Origin: Candidatus Gastranaerophilales bacterium
GTDB taxonomy: Bacteria > Cyanobacteriota > Vampirovibrionia > Gastranaerophilales > Gastranaerophilaceae
Direction: 5' to 3'
DNA: 64,000 bases
Assembly (NCBI GenBank): GCA_944323625.1
Contig: CALUTD010000011.1
Span: 1 to 64,000 of the forward strand
The translations under genes and the position numbers were made by a program. The first letter of the stretch is position 1. Every line of letters begins with the position of its first letter. A model generated the notes under the pieces. The model worked only from the letters and a program-made list of their open reading frames with translations. It was not told the origin of the DNA and made no database searches. This document shows, in pieces, positions 8,786 to 17,730 of this stretch.

Positions 8786-9628
8786 CTATTCAGTCTTTTT
8801 ATGTTCGGCAGGGATATCTTCTCTATCCTGATTCCACCTGTCAAGTCCCATTTGTTTTCTTATTAAACCGATTCCGACATGAACTCTCCATTCATCCATC
8901 CTTAATTGAGCCGCTATAATTTTGTGGCAGCCTATAGGAGGAAGCGGAAGTAAAGGTTCATAAAGATTTTTTATTGCAAAGAGCTGGTCGGGAGAAACGG
9001 CAAGTTTTCTTTTAGGAAACGGAAGTTTCGGAAGCATCAACTTTTGTCTTACAAGATTAATACCGAAAAATACTTTCCTTGGTTCAAGGCCTATAGCTTG
9101 TCCGATAACTTCATGAATATCTGGATTCGGAAGAGGAAGTGCTTTTTTATACAAAATTTCAATTTGATCAATTTGTTCTTTACTTACCAAAAGTTGTTTT
9201 GGTTTTTGAACTCTCGGGCGATTGTTCGGACGAGGTCTGTTTCCTTGAGGTCTGTTATATCCGCCGCCTTGACGTTGTTGTCTGTCGTTTTTAAATCTGT
9301 TGTTATAGGGTCTTTGAAAACTTCCGCCTTGTGAATTGCGGTTATACCTTGGAGAATATGGTTTACTGTACGGACGATCCGAAGATTCTTGTCTTTCTCC
9401 TCTTTCAGGGCGTTCATAAGTCTTATATTTTCTTTCGGAATTATTTTCTGCTCCGAATGAATATGAATTAGCTTGTTCTCTTTGTTGGCTCGAACTTGCG
9501 TTAGCGGCTTCCTGGGAAAGTTCTTCCGTATATTTTTTATCCGAATATAAACAATTAGGACAAATCACTCTTTTTGGATTTTTTGTTTCGAACTCTGCGC
9601 CGCATTTTATACACTTATTTACATACAT
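8786..9628 (-). CDS. Zinc-ribbon, Arg/Gly-rich linker protein with a duplicated C-terminal domain
   Basis: This 280-residue protein starts with a four-Cys zinc ribbon (CIKC at 6-9 and CPNC at 23-26). A long low-complexity Arg/Gly/Tyr/Asn/Gln linker (about 50-145) resembles RGG-type RNA-binding tails. Two homologous modules of about 60 residues follow (EQIDQIEILYKKALPLPNPD... and DQLFAIKNLYEPLLPLPPIG...), each ending in a KVFFGINLVRQK- or RVHVGIGLIRKQ-like helix that looks HTH-like. It heads the rimM-trmD operon, where rpsP and a KH-domain gene usually sit. A role in RNA binding or ribosome assembly is inferred from composition and context only. Confidence 0.85.
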   Translation of the reverse strand: MYVNKCIKCGAEFETKNPKRVICPNCLYSDKKYTEELSQEAANASSSQQREQANSYSFGAENNSERKYKTYERPERGERQESSDRPYSKPYSPRYNRNSQGGSFQRPYNNRFKNDRQQRQGGGYNRPQGNRPRPNNRPRVQKPKQLLVSKEQIDQIEILYKKALPLPNPDIHEVIGQAIGLEPRKVFFGINLVRQKLMLPKLPFPKRKLAVSPDQLFAIKNLYEPLLPLPPIGCHKIIAAQLRMDEWRVHVGIGLIRKQMGLDRWNQDREDIPAEHKKTE

Positions 9629-9864
9629 ACGTTATGCCCCTTTTCCTGAAAGCAAAATTTAATCGATTTAAGATTAACGATGTTAAAACTTATTTGCTAT
9701 TCTTTTTTTCTCATGTTGATTAGAAAATTGCTCTACCTGCTCATTAGTTTATAAATAAAATATATTCACTAAAGTTTCATGTGAACTATAATATAATTTT
9801 ATACATAAAAAATAAAACTTGGCAAGTTATTATTAATATTATGATAAGTTTTTTACAAAATGAA

Positions 9865-10896
9865 TTATACCTTCTTCATTTTAGCACTTAATTGACCGCA
9901 GGCAGCATCAATATCTGCGCCTCTTTCAAGCCTGATTGTTACTTTTTTACCGGAGGCTTCCAATATATATTTAAACTTTTGTACAGCAGCTTTGTCAGGC
10001 TTTTTGTATGAACTTTTTTCATTTTGGTTATATACAATCAAATTTACATTACTTTTTAATTTTGCAATAGAGTATGCAAGTTCTTTTGCATCTTCAACCG
10101 AATCATTTACATGCTTCATAAGAACATATTCAATTGTGACTCTTCTTCCTGTTTCTTGAGTATACAGTTTTAGTGTATTAATTAAATCTTCATATTTGTA
10201 TTTTTCTGCTACGGGCATTATTGTTTTTCTGATATCCTGATTAGGCGCATGGAGTGATACTGCAAGTGTTGACTGAAAATTTAATTTAGCAAGTTCTTTT
10301 ATTTTAGGAATTATGCCGCAGGTTGAAACTGTAATCCTTCTTGCTCCGACTTGGAAATGTTCTCTAAAAATTTGTATTGATTTCAAAAGATTATCAAAAT
10401 TTAACAGTGGTTCACCCTGCCCCATGTATACAATATTTGTGACTTTAAGTCCAGTATCCGCCTGTATTAAGAATATTTGTTGTATTATTTCGTTGTAGTC
10501 TAAATTTCTTTTATACCCAAGCTTTGCAGTTGCACAAAAAGTGCATCCCATAGGGCATCCGACTTGTGTACTTATGCATGCTGTTAAATTTGCTCTGTTA
10601 TCAAACCTCATAAGTACAGCTTCTGCGTATTCTCCGTCAGAAAGCTCAAATAAAAACTTCATTGTTCCGTCTTTACTTATTTGCTTATCTTTTATGGAAA
10701 TTGAGCACAATTGAGACTTTTCTTTTAACATTTCCCTGACAGATACAGGTAAATCGCTCATTGAATCAAAATCTTTAACTGATTTCAAATAAATCCAGTT
10801 ATATACTTGTTTTGCCCTATACTTTGATTGATTGTTATCAATCATAAAGTTTTCGAGTTCTTCAAGGGTCTTTCCTACTAATATATACTTATCCAT
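9865..10896 (-). CDS. rlmN: Dual-specificity 23S rRNA/tRNA adenine-C2 methyltransferase RlmN
   Basis: This radical-SAM enzyme methylates A2503 of 23S rRNA and A37 of some tRNAs. The cluster motif GCPMGCTFCAT has the expected CX3CX2C spacing. The N-terminal domain (SKYRAKQVYNWIYLKSV) and the C-terminal RLERGADIDAACGQL with its catalytic Cys are typical. I start it at the ATG at 10896 (MDKYILVGKT, 343 aa); a TTG at 10926 would add ten unsupported residues. No clear ribosome-binding site precedes either start. It diverges from rpsF. Confidence 0.96.
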   Translation of the reverse strand: MDKYILVGKTLEELENFMIDNNQSKYRAKQVYNWIYLKSVKDFDSMSDLPVSVREMLKEKSQLCSISIKDKQISKDGTMKFLFELSDGEYAEAVLMRFDNRANLTACISTQVGCPMGCTFCATAKLGYKRNLDYNEIIQQIFLIQADTGLKVTNIVYMGQGEPLLNFDNLLKSIQIFREHFQVGARRITVSTCGIIPKIKELAKLNFQSTLAVSLHAPNQDIRKTIMPVAEKYKYEDLINTLKLYTQETGRRVTIEYVLMKHVNDSVEDAKELAYSIAKLKSNVNLIVYNQNEKSSYKKPDKAAVQKFKYILEASGKKVTIRLERGADIDAACGQLSAKMKKV

Positions 10897-10995
10897 AACG
10901 AAATCTATTTTAACATAAATACGCAACTTATTTGTATTTAAAAATGTTCATGTTAAGATAATAATTGAAAATGTATTTAGTCAAGGAGAAATAAA

Positions 10996-11292
10996 TTGAG
11001 AAATTACGAGTTATTATCAATAATTAAACCTAATATTGATTCAGAAGAATATGATAAAATTGTTGCAAAAATTGAAGAAACAATTACTTCATTAGATGGA
11101 AAAGTTACTTCCGTAGATAAAATGGGACGTAAAAAACTTGCGTATGACATTAAAGATTATAGAGACGGTTATTTTGCCGTTCATAATTTTGAGTTAGATC
11201 CTGCTCAAGTTGAAAAATTCAATAGACAGTTAAGACTTAACGAAAATATTTTGAGAATAATGTTTATTGAAACTTCAGAAGTAAAAGCATAG
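10996..11292 (+). CDS. rpsF: 30S ribosomal protein S6
   Basis: Binds 16S rRNA together with S18. It starts with TTG after a good AAGGAG (8 nt upstream); MRNYELLSIIKP is the canonical S6 start, which settles the choice. It is 98 aa, the normal length. First gene of the widespread rpsF-ssb-rpsR operon. Confidence 0.97.
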   Translation: MRNYELLSIIKPNIDSEEYDKIVAKIEETITSLDGKVTSVDKMGRKKLAYDIKDYRDGYFAVHNFELDPAQVEKFNRQLRLNENILRIMFIETSEVKA

Positions 11293-11310
11293 TAGAATCG
11301 GAGAAAATGA

Positions 11311-11712
11311 ATGTCTATAGCAAAAGCCGTATTATCAGGTACAGTATACAGGAATCCCGAAAAAAGGTTTACTGGGAATAATATTCCTGTTACCTCTTTT
11401 ACGATTAATATTGATGAAAAAGAACAGTCATTAATAAGAGTTGTTGCAAGAGGTAATAATGCTGAGCTTGCTGAACAAACAATTTCAAAAGGTGATAAGG
11501 TTGTTATAGAAGGCAGACTCCAAATTACTTCGGTTCAGTCAGAAGACGGAACAGAGAAAAAAGTCATGGAAGTTGATTTATCAAGTTTTGAGGTAGTTAA
11601 TTCTTCTAGCGGAAATTCAGGAACAGTCAAACAATCTTCTGATGAAGTTGTAAAATTTTCTGAAGTGGAAATGGATGATGTTTTAGTAGGTGAAGAAGAA
11701 ATACCCTTTTAA
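11311..11712 (+). CDS. ssb: Single-stranded DNA-binding protein
   Basis: A 133-residue OB-fold protein (AKAVLSGTVYRNPEKRF...) with the conserved acidic tip GEEEIPF that recruits replication and repair partners. It lies between rpsF and rpsR, as in many bacteria, and is therefore the main housekeeping SSB copy of this locus. Confidence 0.96.
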   Translation: MSIAKAVLSGTVYRNPEKRFTGNNIPVTSFTINIDEKEQSLIRVVARGNNAELAEQTISKGDKVVIEGRLQITSVQSEDGTEKKVMEVDLSSFEVVNSSSGNSGTVKQSSDEVVKFSEVEMDDVLVGEEEIPF

Positions 11713-11755
11713 TTTGTATTAAAATTAGATAAAATAGTAAATAAAGGAAAATATA

Positions 11756-11989
11756 ATGGCAAAAGAACAATTAGACAAGAAAAAACGTAAAAACTGCAGC
11801 TTCTGCGCTGATAAAGTAGAAACTATTGATTACAAAGATGCACAAAAACTTAGAAAATATTTAACTGAGTCAGGTAAAATTCTTCCGAGAAGAATTACCG
11901 GTACTTGTGCCGAACATCAAAGAAAACTTGCCAGTGCGGTAAAAAAAGCTAGAGAAGCTTCGCTTCTTTGTTATGTTTTTGAAGCATAA
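11756..11989 (+). CDS. rpsR: 30S ribosomal protein S18 (cysteine-containing form)
   Basis: A 77-residue S18 with [19 protein letters not shown] and [13 protein letters not shown]. It keeps a CSFC motif near the N-terminus and the Cys of TGTC, so it is the zinc-binding (C+) form. Last gene of the operon, followed by a strong terminator. Confidence 0.97.
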   Translation: MAKEQLDKKKRKNCSFCADKVETIDYKDAQKLRKYLTESGKILPRRITGTCAEHQRKLASAVKKAREASLLCYVFEA

Positions 11990-12007
11990 TTTAAATAAAA
12001 ATACCAT

Positions 12008-12050
12008 AATACAGCATTATATTTTTATTATAATGCTGTATTTTATTTTA
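12008..12050 (+). terminator. Rho-independent terminator after rpsR
   Basis: A 14-bp perfect stem (AATACAGCATTATA at 12008-12021 with its complement at 12029-12042) and a 7-nt loop are followed by a T-rich tail. It also separates the convergent gene at 12056. Confidence 0.85.
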
Positions 12051-12055
12051 TAAAA

Positions 12056-12772
12056 TCAGTCCCGCAGTATTCGTACGGTAGAACCTGTTGTAAAATTAGT
12101 AGATATATTTTGAGGTCTGTATGGTCTTGTATATCTGTTTGAATTATATATTCTGTTGTATGGTGAAAATCTTGGTCCCGGGTAATTATTGTATGTCGGT
12201 CTATGTAAATTACCATGAAATCTGTTATAACGGTTATTAAAATGATTCCTCATAATTCTGTTGTTAAGTCCGTAGTTAAACCCGTTATTAAATCTGTTAA
12301 AATTATTTATTCCGTTATATCTATATGGACAGTAGTTACTGCTATAATAACTGCCTCCTGTTAAACCTGAAAATTGATTGTCGTAAATACCGCCGTATGT
12401 CATTGATGGCGTAAAGCCCGTAAAAGTTCCGGTATCTGTAAATGTAGATGATACATTATCAAGAAAATTCCTTATAGCGCTTTTCTTTTTGCCCGGGTAA
12501 GGTAAATTATTGTCGAATATTGCCGAAGGATTTTGTATTACTGTTGATGACATCCTTCCCAAATTTGCCAGTCTTGTATCAAGGTCCCCCGATTGTTCCA
12601 TTCCGAAAATATCTGTTTCAAGTCTTGAAAGTCTTTCCGACAAACTTTCATTATTAAAAGCCTGGCCGTATTTTGAATATTCCAATGCCGATATATTATC
12701 TTCAGAAAAGCAATATCCTGCTAATGCGCTGCAAATAATTATAATATTTGTAATAAATATTTTTTTTAACAT
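12056..12772 (-). CDS. Secreted Asn/Tyr/Arg-rich protein with RLSRLE motif
   Basis: A 238-residue protein with a cleavable-looking signal peptide (MLKKIFITNIIIICSALAGY, then CFSED). Residues about 28-58 carry LEYSKYGQAF, SLSERLSRLETDIFG and SGDLDTRLANL, a heptad-like motif. I associate it with extracytoplasmic proteins of this lineage. The C-terminal 110 residues are Asn/Tyr/Arg/Phe-rich and low in complexity, and contain one cysteine. GGAG lies upstream of the ATG. Function unknown; an envelope or matrix protein is likely. Confidence 0.8.
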   Translation of the reverse strand: MLKKIFITNIIIICSALAGYCFSEDNISALEYSKYGQAFNNESLSERLSRLETDIFGMEQSGDLDTRLANLGRMSSTVIQNPSAIFDNNLPYPGKKKSAIRNFLDNVSSTFTDTGTFTGFTPSMTYGGIYDNQFSGLTGGSYYSSNYCPYRYNGINNFNRFNNGFNYGLNNRIMRNHFNNRYNRFHGNLHRPTYNNYPGPRFSPYNRIYNSNRYTRPYRPQNISTNFTTGSTVRILRD

Positions 12773-12847
12773 ATATTTATCTCCTGATTATATATAGAAA
12801 TAAATATAAAATAAAAAAAACGGACAACAAGATAAATTTTAGTATGA

Positions 12848-13459
12848 TTATTCCAAATTCTTTAAAATAAAAATGGTTTCATTTACAGTGTTTAAAAGAT
12901 TTTTTAGTTTACTATCCAAGTTTTCTTTTGTATAAATATTGTCAGATGAGGTGTAAGGTATATAGGGTTGTGTTCTTTGTATTCTTGTTCTGAAACTTGC
13001 AGTTTCTCTTGCAATTGAGGATATTTGAATCAGTTTATTATAAGATAAATAATTTTCTTCGGGTTTTCCTTCGTATTCAGTTTTTATGTAATCAACATTG
13101 TCTATTAAGTTGCTAACTATTGCATTAAATTTCTGTATATCTTGATTTGTATTCAAGCATTTTCTCAGTTTTTCAAGTATCAGAATTACATCATTAACAT
13201 CATTCATGTATTGAGAAGATTTATCTTTTTTTATAATAATATCAACATATTTATCATCATCACGAGGAACAGGTTTTAGTTTTTGTTCATTTTTTTTATC
13301 CAGTTCTTGAACAGAATAGGGTGCAATTGATTTTTCACTGCTTTCTTTTCTTAAATATGAAAATTCAGATTCAATATCAGGCAGAGTCCCCATATATCCT
13401 GCACCTGATGTCATAATTACTGCTAATACTAAATAAAATATTCCTATAAATTTTCTCAT
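12848..13459 (-). CDS. Secreted helical protein of unknown function
   Basis: A 203-residue protein with an N-terminal signal peptide (MRKFIGIFYLVLAVIMTSGAG) and a mainly helical, Lys/Asn-rich mature part (NDVILILEKLRKCLN...). One cysteine. It is read in the same direction as the next secreted protein gene and divergently from the TPR genes. No family recognised. Confidence 0.75.
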   Translation of the reverse strand: MRKFIGIFYLVLAVIMTSGAGYMGTLPDIESEFSYLRKESSEKSIAPYSVQELDKKNEQKLKPVPRDDDKYVDIIIKKDKSSQYMNDVNDVILILEKLRKCLNTNQDIQKFNAIVSNLIDNVDYIKTEYEGKPEENYLSYNKLIQISSIARETASFRTRIQRTQPYIPYTSSDNIYTKENLDSKLKNLLNTVNETIFILKNLE

Positions 13460-13568
13460 ATTTTTATTATAATGATTTTTTTTATAAATTGTACATTGTA
13501 AAATAATGAAAAATAAAAATTCATCTAAATCCTTGCAATAAGTTCAAACATAATATACCATTTTATAT

Positions 13569-15719
13569 ATGGATGATAACTACTCAAAACTTACAGATAT
13601 CGCTTATAAACTTCATACTGCGGGAAAGTTTAAAGAGGCCGAAAATATATACAAAAAACTTCTTACCTATAATAGTGAAGATGTTAATATCTTATATTTG
13701 TATGGTCAGTTAAATATGACTTTAAAAAATTATGATATAGCAATTGAATTATTTCAGAAGGTCTATAATAAAACTAATTTTGAAGAGGCTAAAATATGTA
13801 TAGCTAAAATACATGAGGCAAAACGTGATTGGGAAAAATCTTTGCAAATTCTAAATTCTATCGATAATAAAACAAAAGAAATAAAAAAATTAACAGCCAT
13901 AAATTACATGAAGATAAATGATTATATAGCTGCTTATAATCTGTATAAGGAGCTTGTTGATTCAAAGGAAGCAGATTCGGCTGATTATTACAATATGTCC
14001 TTATGTTGCTGTAAAAGTGATAACTATGAAGAAGCTTTAAATTTTGCGCTTAATGCTTATAAATTAAAAAATGATGATATCGATATAATAATGAATATAG
14101 CTGCAATATATGAGCATTTAAGTAAATTTAAAGAAGCGATTATATATTTTAACAAGGCTGCAAATATAGTTAATAATCCTGAAATTTTTTACAGAATAGG
14201 CTGTTTATATAAAAAAATTCAAGAATACACAAATGCAATAGAGTATTTTTATAAAGTCTTGGAAATTGACGCCGGGCATAAAATGGCAATTTTAAATATT
14301 GCTAATACATATTCATTATTTAATAAAGCAAAGGCAATCGAATATTTGAAATCTTATAACTCTATATTCCCGGAAGATGATGATATTTTAACTTCAATGT
14401 ATTTTACATATCTAAAAATGATGGATTATAAAAATTGCCTTGAAACTTCAAAAAAATTAATGGAATTAAATCCTTTGGAGAGTTCCTTTATTGTATTTTG
14501 TGCAGATACGTATAATTCTCTTTATGAATATGAAAAGGCGGAAGAATTATATAAAAAAGTATTGGAAATAGAACCTGATAATTTAACTGCGAATGTACAG
14601 CTTGCGAATATATATTCACAAAAAAATATGACAGAAGAAGCCGTAAAAATAATAAAACCATATTTGTATTATGAAGATGCAAAAAAAGCATATGCTTATA
14701 TATTAATGAGAAATAAAGTTATTGATGGCGCAAAAGAAACTTTATACAGTATGCTAACGGAAGTATGGACAAAAGAAGAAGGCAAAAAAAATGCTCAAAA
14801 ACTTTTTTATCACTTGGGGATAGGAGATAAGTACGGAATTTCGGAAGAAGAATTTACGCAATATGAAAAACAAATGAAATTTACGTCAATTGTAAAATAC
14901 AAAAAATATTTGGAAAAAGCATGGAAAAATCAGAATATAGATGGTAAAAGGCTTTTAGTGTTTTCACAGCACGGTGCAGGTGATATCATAATGTTTTTAA
15001 GGTATGTTAATGATATTAAAGATAAAGTCTCAAAAATAATTTTACAAGTTCCCGTATCTTTATTTGAACTTATTAAATACAATTATCCTGACTTAGTTGT
15101 AAAAAGTGAAAAAGATATAATTGATGAATCTGAATATGACTATGCAGTCTCGTTTTTTTGCCTGCTGTGTACTGTTTGTAAAAGTTTAAAAGAAATTAAA
15201 TACTCATCGGGTTATTTAAAAGCAGATGATAAACTTGTTAAAGAAAAATCAAAATTGCCTGTTATGAAAACGGATAAAAAGAAAGTAGGGATTTACTGGC
15301 AAGGTAATCCGACTGTTTTTATAAACCGCTCGATAAAACTTTCAAGACTTTCTTCACTATTTAAGCTTAATAATATTCAGTTATATTCTTTTCAAATTTC
15401 TAATGTTGATTTTGAATCCGAGAATTTAAAGAAAAATCTTAATTTAATTGACTTAAAACCCTATATAAATAATTATGCAGATACTGCGGCCTTTCTAAAA
15501 AATATGGATTTATTAATAACAATAGATACATCAATTGCAAATCTTGCAGGTGCTATGGGAATAAATACTTACTTACTGCTTCCTTATTATGCGGAATGGA
15601 GGTGGTTTTATGACACAAAAACAACCCCGTGGTATGATAGTATAAGAATATTTAAACAAAATAAACCTGATGATTGGGAAGAAGTTATTGAAAGAGTTAT
15701 AAATGAACTTAAGTTATAG
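13569..15719 (+). CDS. TPR protein with C-terminal GT9/heptosyltransferase-like domain (paralogue 1)
   Basis: This 716-residue protein has about ten tetratricopeptide repeats (residues about 1-400; ALNFALNAYKLKNDDIDI and similar). The C-terminal part of about 260 residues has VFSQHGAGDIIMFLRYVNDI, then GIYWQGNP and NMDLLITIDTSIANLAGAMG, the landmarks of ADP-heptose-type (GT-B) glycosyltransferases tied to TPR arrays. No signal peptide, so cytoplasmic. The next gene is a paralogue overlapping by 17 nt; the two probably act together in glycosylating a protein or surface glycan. Substrate unknown. No clear ribosome-binding site precedes the ATG. Confidence 0.85.
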   Translation: MDDNYSKLTDIAYKLHTAGKFKEAENIYKKLLTYNSEDVNILYLYGQLNMTLKNYDIAIELFQKVYNKTNFEEAKICIAKIHEAKRDWEKSLQILNSIDNKTKEIKKLTAINYMKINDYIAAYNLYKELVDSKEADSADYYNMSLCCCKSDNYEEALNFALNAYKLKNDDIDIIMNIAAIYEHLSKFKEAIIYFNKAANIVNNPEIFYRIGCLYKKIQEYTNAIEYFYKVLEIDAGHKMAILNIANTYSLFNKAKAIEYLKSYNSIFPEDDDILTSMYFTYLKMMDYKNCLETSKKLMELNPLESSFIVFCADTYNSLYEYEKAEELYKKVLEIEPDNLTANVQLANIYSQKNMTEEAVKIIKPYLYYEDAKKAYAYILMRNKVIDGAKETLYSMLTEVWTKEEGKKNAQKLFYHLGIGDKYGISEEEFTQYEKQMKFTSIVKYKKYLEKAWKNQNIDGKRLLVFSQHGAGDIIMFLRYVNDIKDKVSKIILQVPVSLFELIKYNYPDLVVKSEKDIIDESEYDYAVSFFCLLCTVCKSLKEIKYSSGYLKADDKLVKEKSKLPVMKTDKKKVGIYWQGNPTVFINRSIKLSRLSSLFKLNNIQLYSFQISNVDFESENLKKNLNLIDLKPYINNYADTAAFLKNMDLLITIDTSIANLAGAMGINTYLLLPYYAEWRWFYDTKTTPWYDSIRIFKQNKPDDWEEVIERVINELKL

Positions 15720-17730
15720 AGAACTGTCTGAAAAAGCATATAATCTTCATACTAATAAACAGCTTGATTTAGCTGAAAAAATTTATATAAGTTTACTGAA
15801 AACAAAGCCTGATGATGTTAATATCTTGAACTTATACGGGCTTTTACTAATTTCAAAAGGTGATTATAAGAAGGCTATTACCTATTTAACTAGAGCAATG
15901 ATTATAAAAAAATCGGCTTATGTTATTTCGAATCTTGCAAAGGCTTATCATTTAAACAATGAGCAAGATAGGGCAATAAAACTCTATAATCAGGCGCTTT
16001 CTTTCGGTCAGAATGACGATATATATTATTCTCTTGCAATTGCATATAAATCTATTGGAAATAAAGAAGAGGTTATAAAAAATTATAAAAAAGCTGTCGA
16101 ATTAAATCCTGATAATTTTAAAGCACTTTATAACCTTGCACTCGCATATAAAAATGATAATGATTCTGATAATGCCATTATGTATGCGGAAATGGCTATA
16201 AAAGTGAATGAGAATGATGAAGATACTCATGCACTTCTTTCAAAATGTTATGAGGAAAGAGAGTATTATTCTCAAGCAATAAAAGAGCTTGAGAAATCTG
16301 CCGCATTAAATCCCGGTAATTACGTATATTATTACAATTTAGGGGTTCTTTATACCAAAATTAATGATGTTACAAAAGCGGAAGAAAATTATAAAAAATC
16401 ACTTTTGTTGAATGAGGCTCACGTTGAAACTTATGTTAATTTAGCTTCACTATACAGAAAGAATTCAAAAGAAAGAAGTCTTGCATATCTTTTAAAAGCA
16501 TATAGTCTTAAACCTGATGAACCTAATGTCTGTTTGGGACTTGCTCAAATATACAGAGATATGTACGACAATGAAAAAAGTATTAAAATTCTTAACGAAC
16601 TGCTTTTAAAAAATGATAAAATTGCAGATATATATGCTCAAATGGCTATGAATTATATGGATTTGGGAGAATATGAATCTGCACTTACTAACTATGAAAA
16701 AGCAATAAATTTAGACCCCGAAAATATAAATTATGTTCACGGAAAAGCAGTAAACCTGAAATATTTGGGTGAGTACGAAAAATCCAAAAAAATGCTTGAA
16801 GAAATTGTAAAAAACGATAAAACTCAAATTCAAAGCTGTATTACACTCGGTATGATGTATCTTCAGGAAAAAAATTTTGAAAAAGGCATGGAACTTTATC
16901 GTTTAAGAAGCAATGAATCAAAATTTGCAGAACTATTTCATAACAGAATTTGGGAGAAAAATATTCAGATTGAAAACAAAAACATTTTAGTTTTCTCTGA
17001 TTGCGGACTTGGAGATACTTTTATGTGTGCAAGGTATTTAAATATGCTTAAAGAAAAAGCTAAAAGCCTTACTTTGCAGACTGACAATGAGATATTAACA
17101 CTTTTAAAAAATAATTTTCCCGATATAAATATAATTCCTAAATCTCAAAAAATTGATGATTATGATGTTGTTATTCCTATAATGGATGTTCCGTATGCTT
17201 TAAATATGGACTTATACAATATTCCTTTTTCTAACGGTTATTTGAATGCCGATGAACAGCTTATTAATAAGTTTTCTAAACTTGATATTTTTAAATCAGA
17301 AAAGAAAAAAATCGGATTATTTTATAAAGGAAACAGAAAAATATTCAAAAATCGTTCAATTAATTTCAATGAATTTGTTGATTTATTAAAGGCGGATAAT
17401 TGTGTATTTTATTCGTTTCAAATTGATGACAATCTTAAAGAATCAGATAATGTTATAAATCTGAAAAAGTATATAAAAGATTATAATGATACGGTGGCAC
17501 TTCTAAAAACAATTGATTTATTAATAACAATAGATTCATCAATTGTTCATGCAGCGGGTGCACTTGGAGTAAAAACTCTTTTGCTTTTGCCTAAAACAGC
17601 GGAGTGGAGATGGTTTAATGATGAATATACAACCCCGTGGTATGAAAGTGTTAAAATTTATAAACAAAAAATTTCGAAAGATTGGTCTGAACCGATAAAT
17701 AGATTAAAAAAAGAGTTGGTGAATTTGTAA
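15703..17730 (+). CDS. TPR protein with C-terminal GT9/heptosyltransferase-like domain (paralogue 2)
   Basis: A 675-residue paralogue of the preceding gene: the same start pattern (ELSEKAYNLHTNKQLDLAEKIY), about ten TPRs with the canonical Pro at the repeat end (AVELNPDNFKALYNLALAYK), and the same C-terminal fold (VFSDCGLGDTFMCARYLNML, GLFYKGNR, TIDLLITIDSSIVHAAGALG). In the second motif this copy has His (SSIVHAAGA) where the first has Asn (TSIANLAGA), so they may differ in activity. It overlaps the upstream gene by 17 nt and rlmD by 1 nt. Confidence 0.85.
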   Translation: MNLSYRELSEKAYNLHTNKQLDLAEKIYISLLKTKPDDVNILNLYGLLLISKGDYKKAITYLTRAMIIKKSAYVISNLAKAYHLNNEQDRAIKLYNQALSFGQNDDIYYSLAIAYKSIGNKEEVIKNYKKAVELNPDNFKALYNLALAYKNDNDSDNAIMYAEMAIKVNENDEDTHALLSKCYEEREYYSQAIKELEKSAALNPGNYVYYYNLGVLYTKINDVTKAEENYKKSLLLNEAHVETYVNLASLYRKNSKERSLAYLLKAYSLKPDEPNVCLGLAQIYRDMYDNEKSIKILNELLLKNDKIADIYAQMAMNYMDLGEYESALTNYEKAINLDPENINYVHGKAVNLKYLGEYEKSKKMLEEIVKNDKTQIQSCITLGMMYLQEKNFEKGMELYRLRSNESKFAELFHNRIWEKNIQIENKNILVFSDCGLGDTFMCARYLNMLKEKAKSLTLQTDNEILTLLKNNFPDINIIPKSQKIDDYDVVIPIMDVPYALNMDLYNIPFSNGYLNADEQLINKFSKLDIFKSEKKKIGLFYKGNRKIFKNRSINFNEFVDLLKADNCVFYSFQIDDNLKESDNVINLKKYIKDYNDTVALLKTIDLLITIDSSIVHAAGALGVKTLLLLPKTAEWRWFNDEYTTPWYESVKIYKQKISKDWSEPINRLKKELVNL

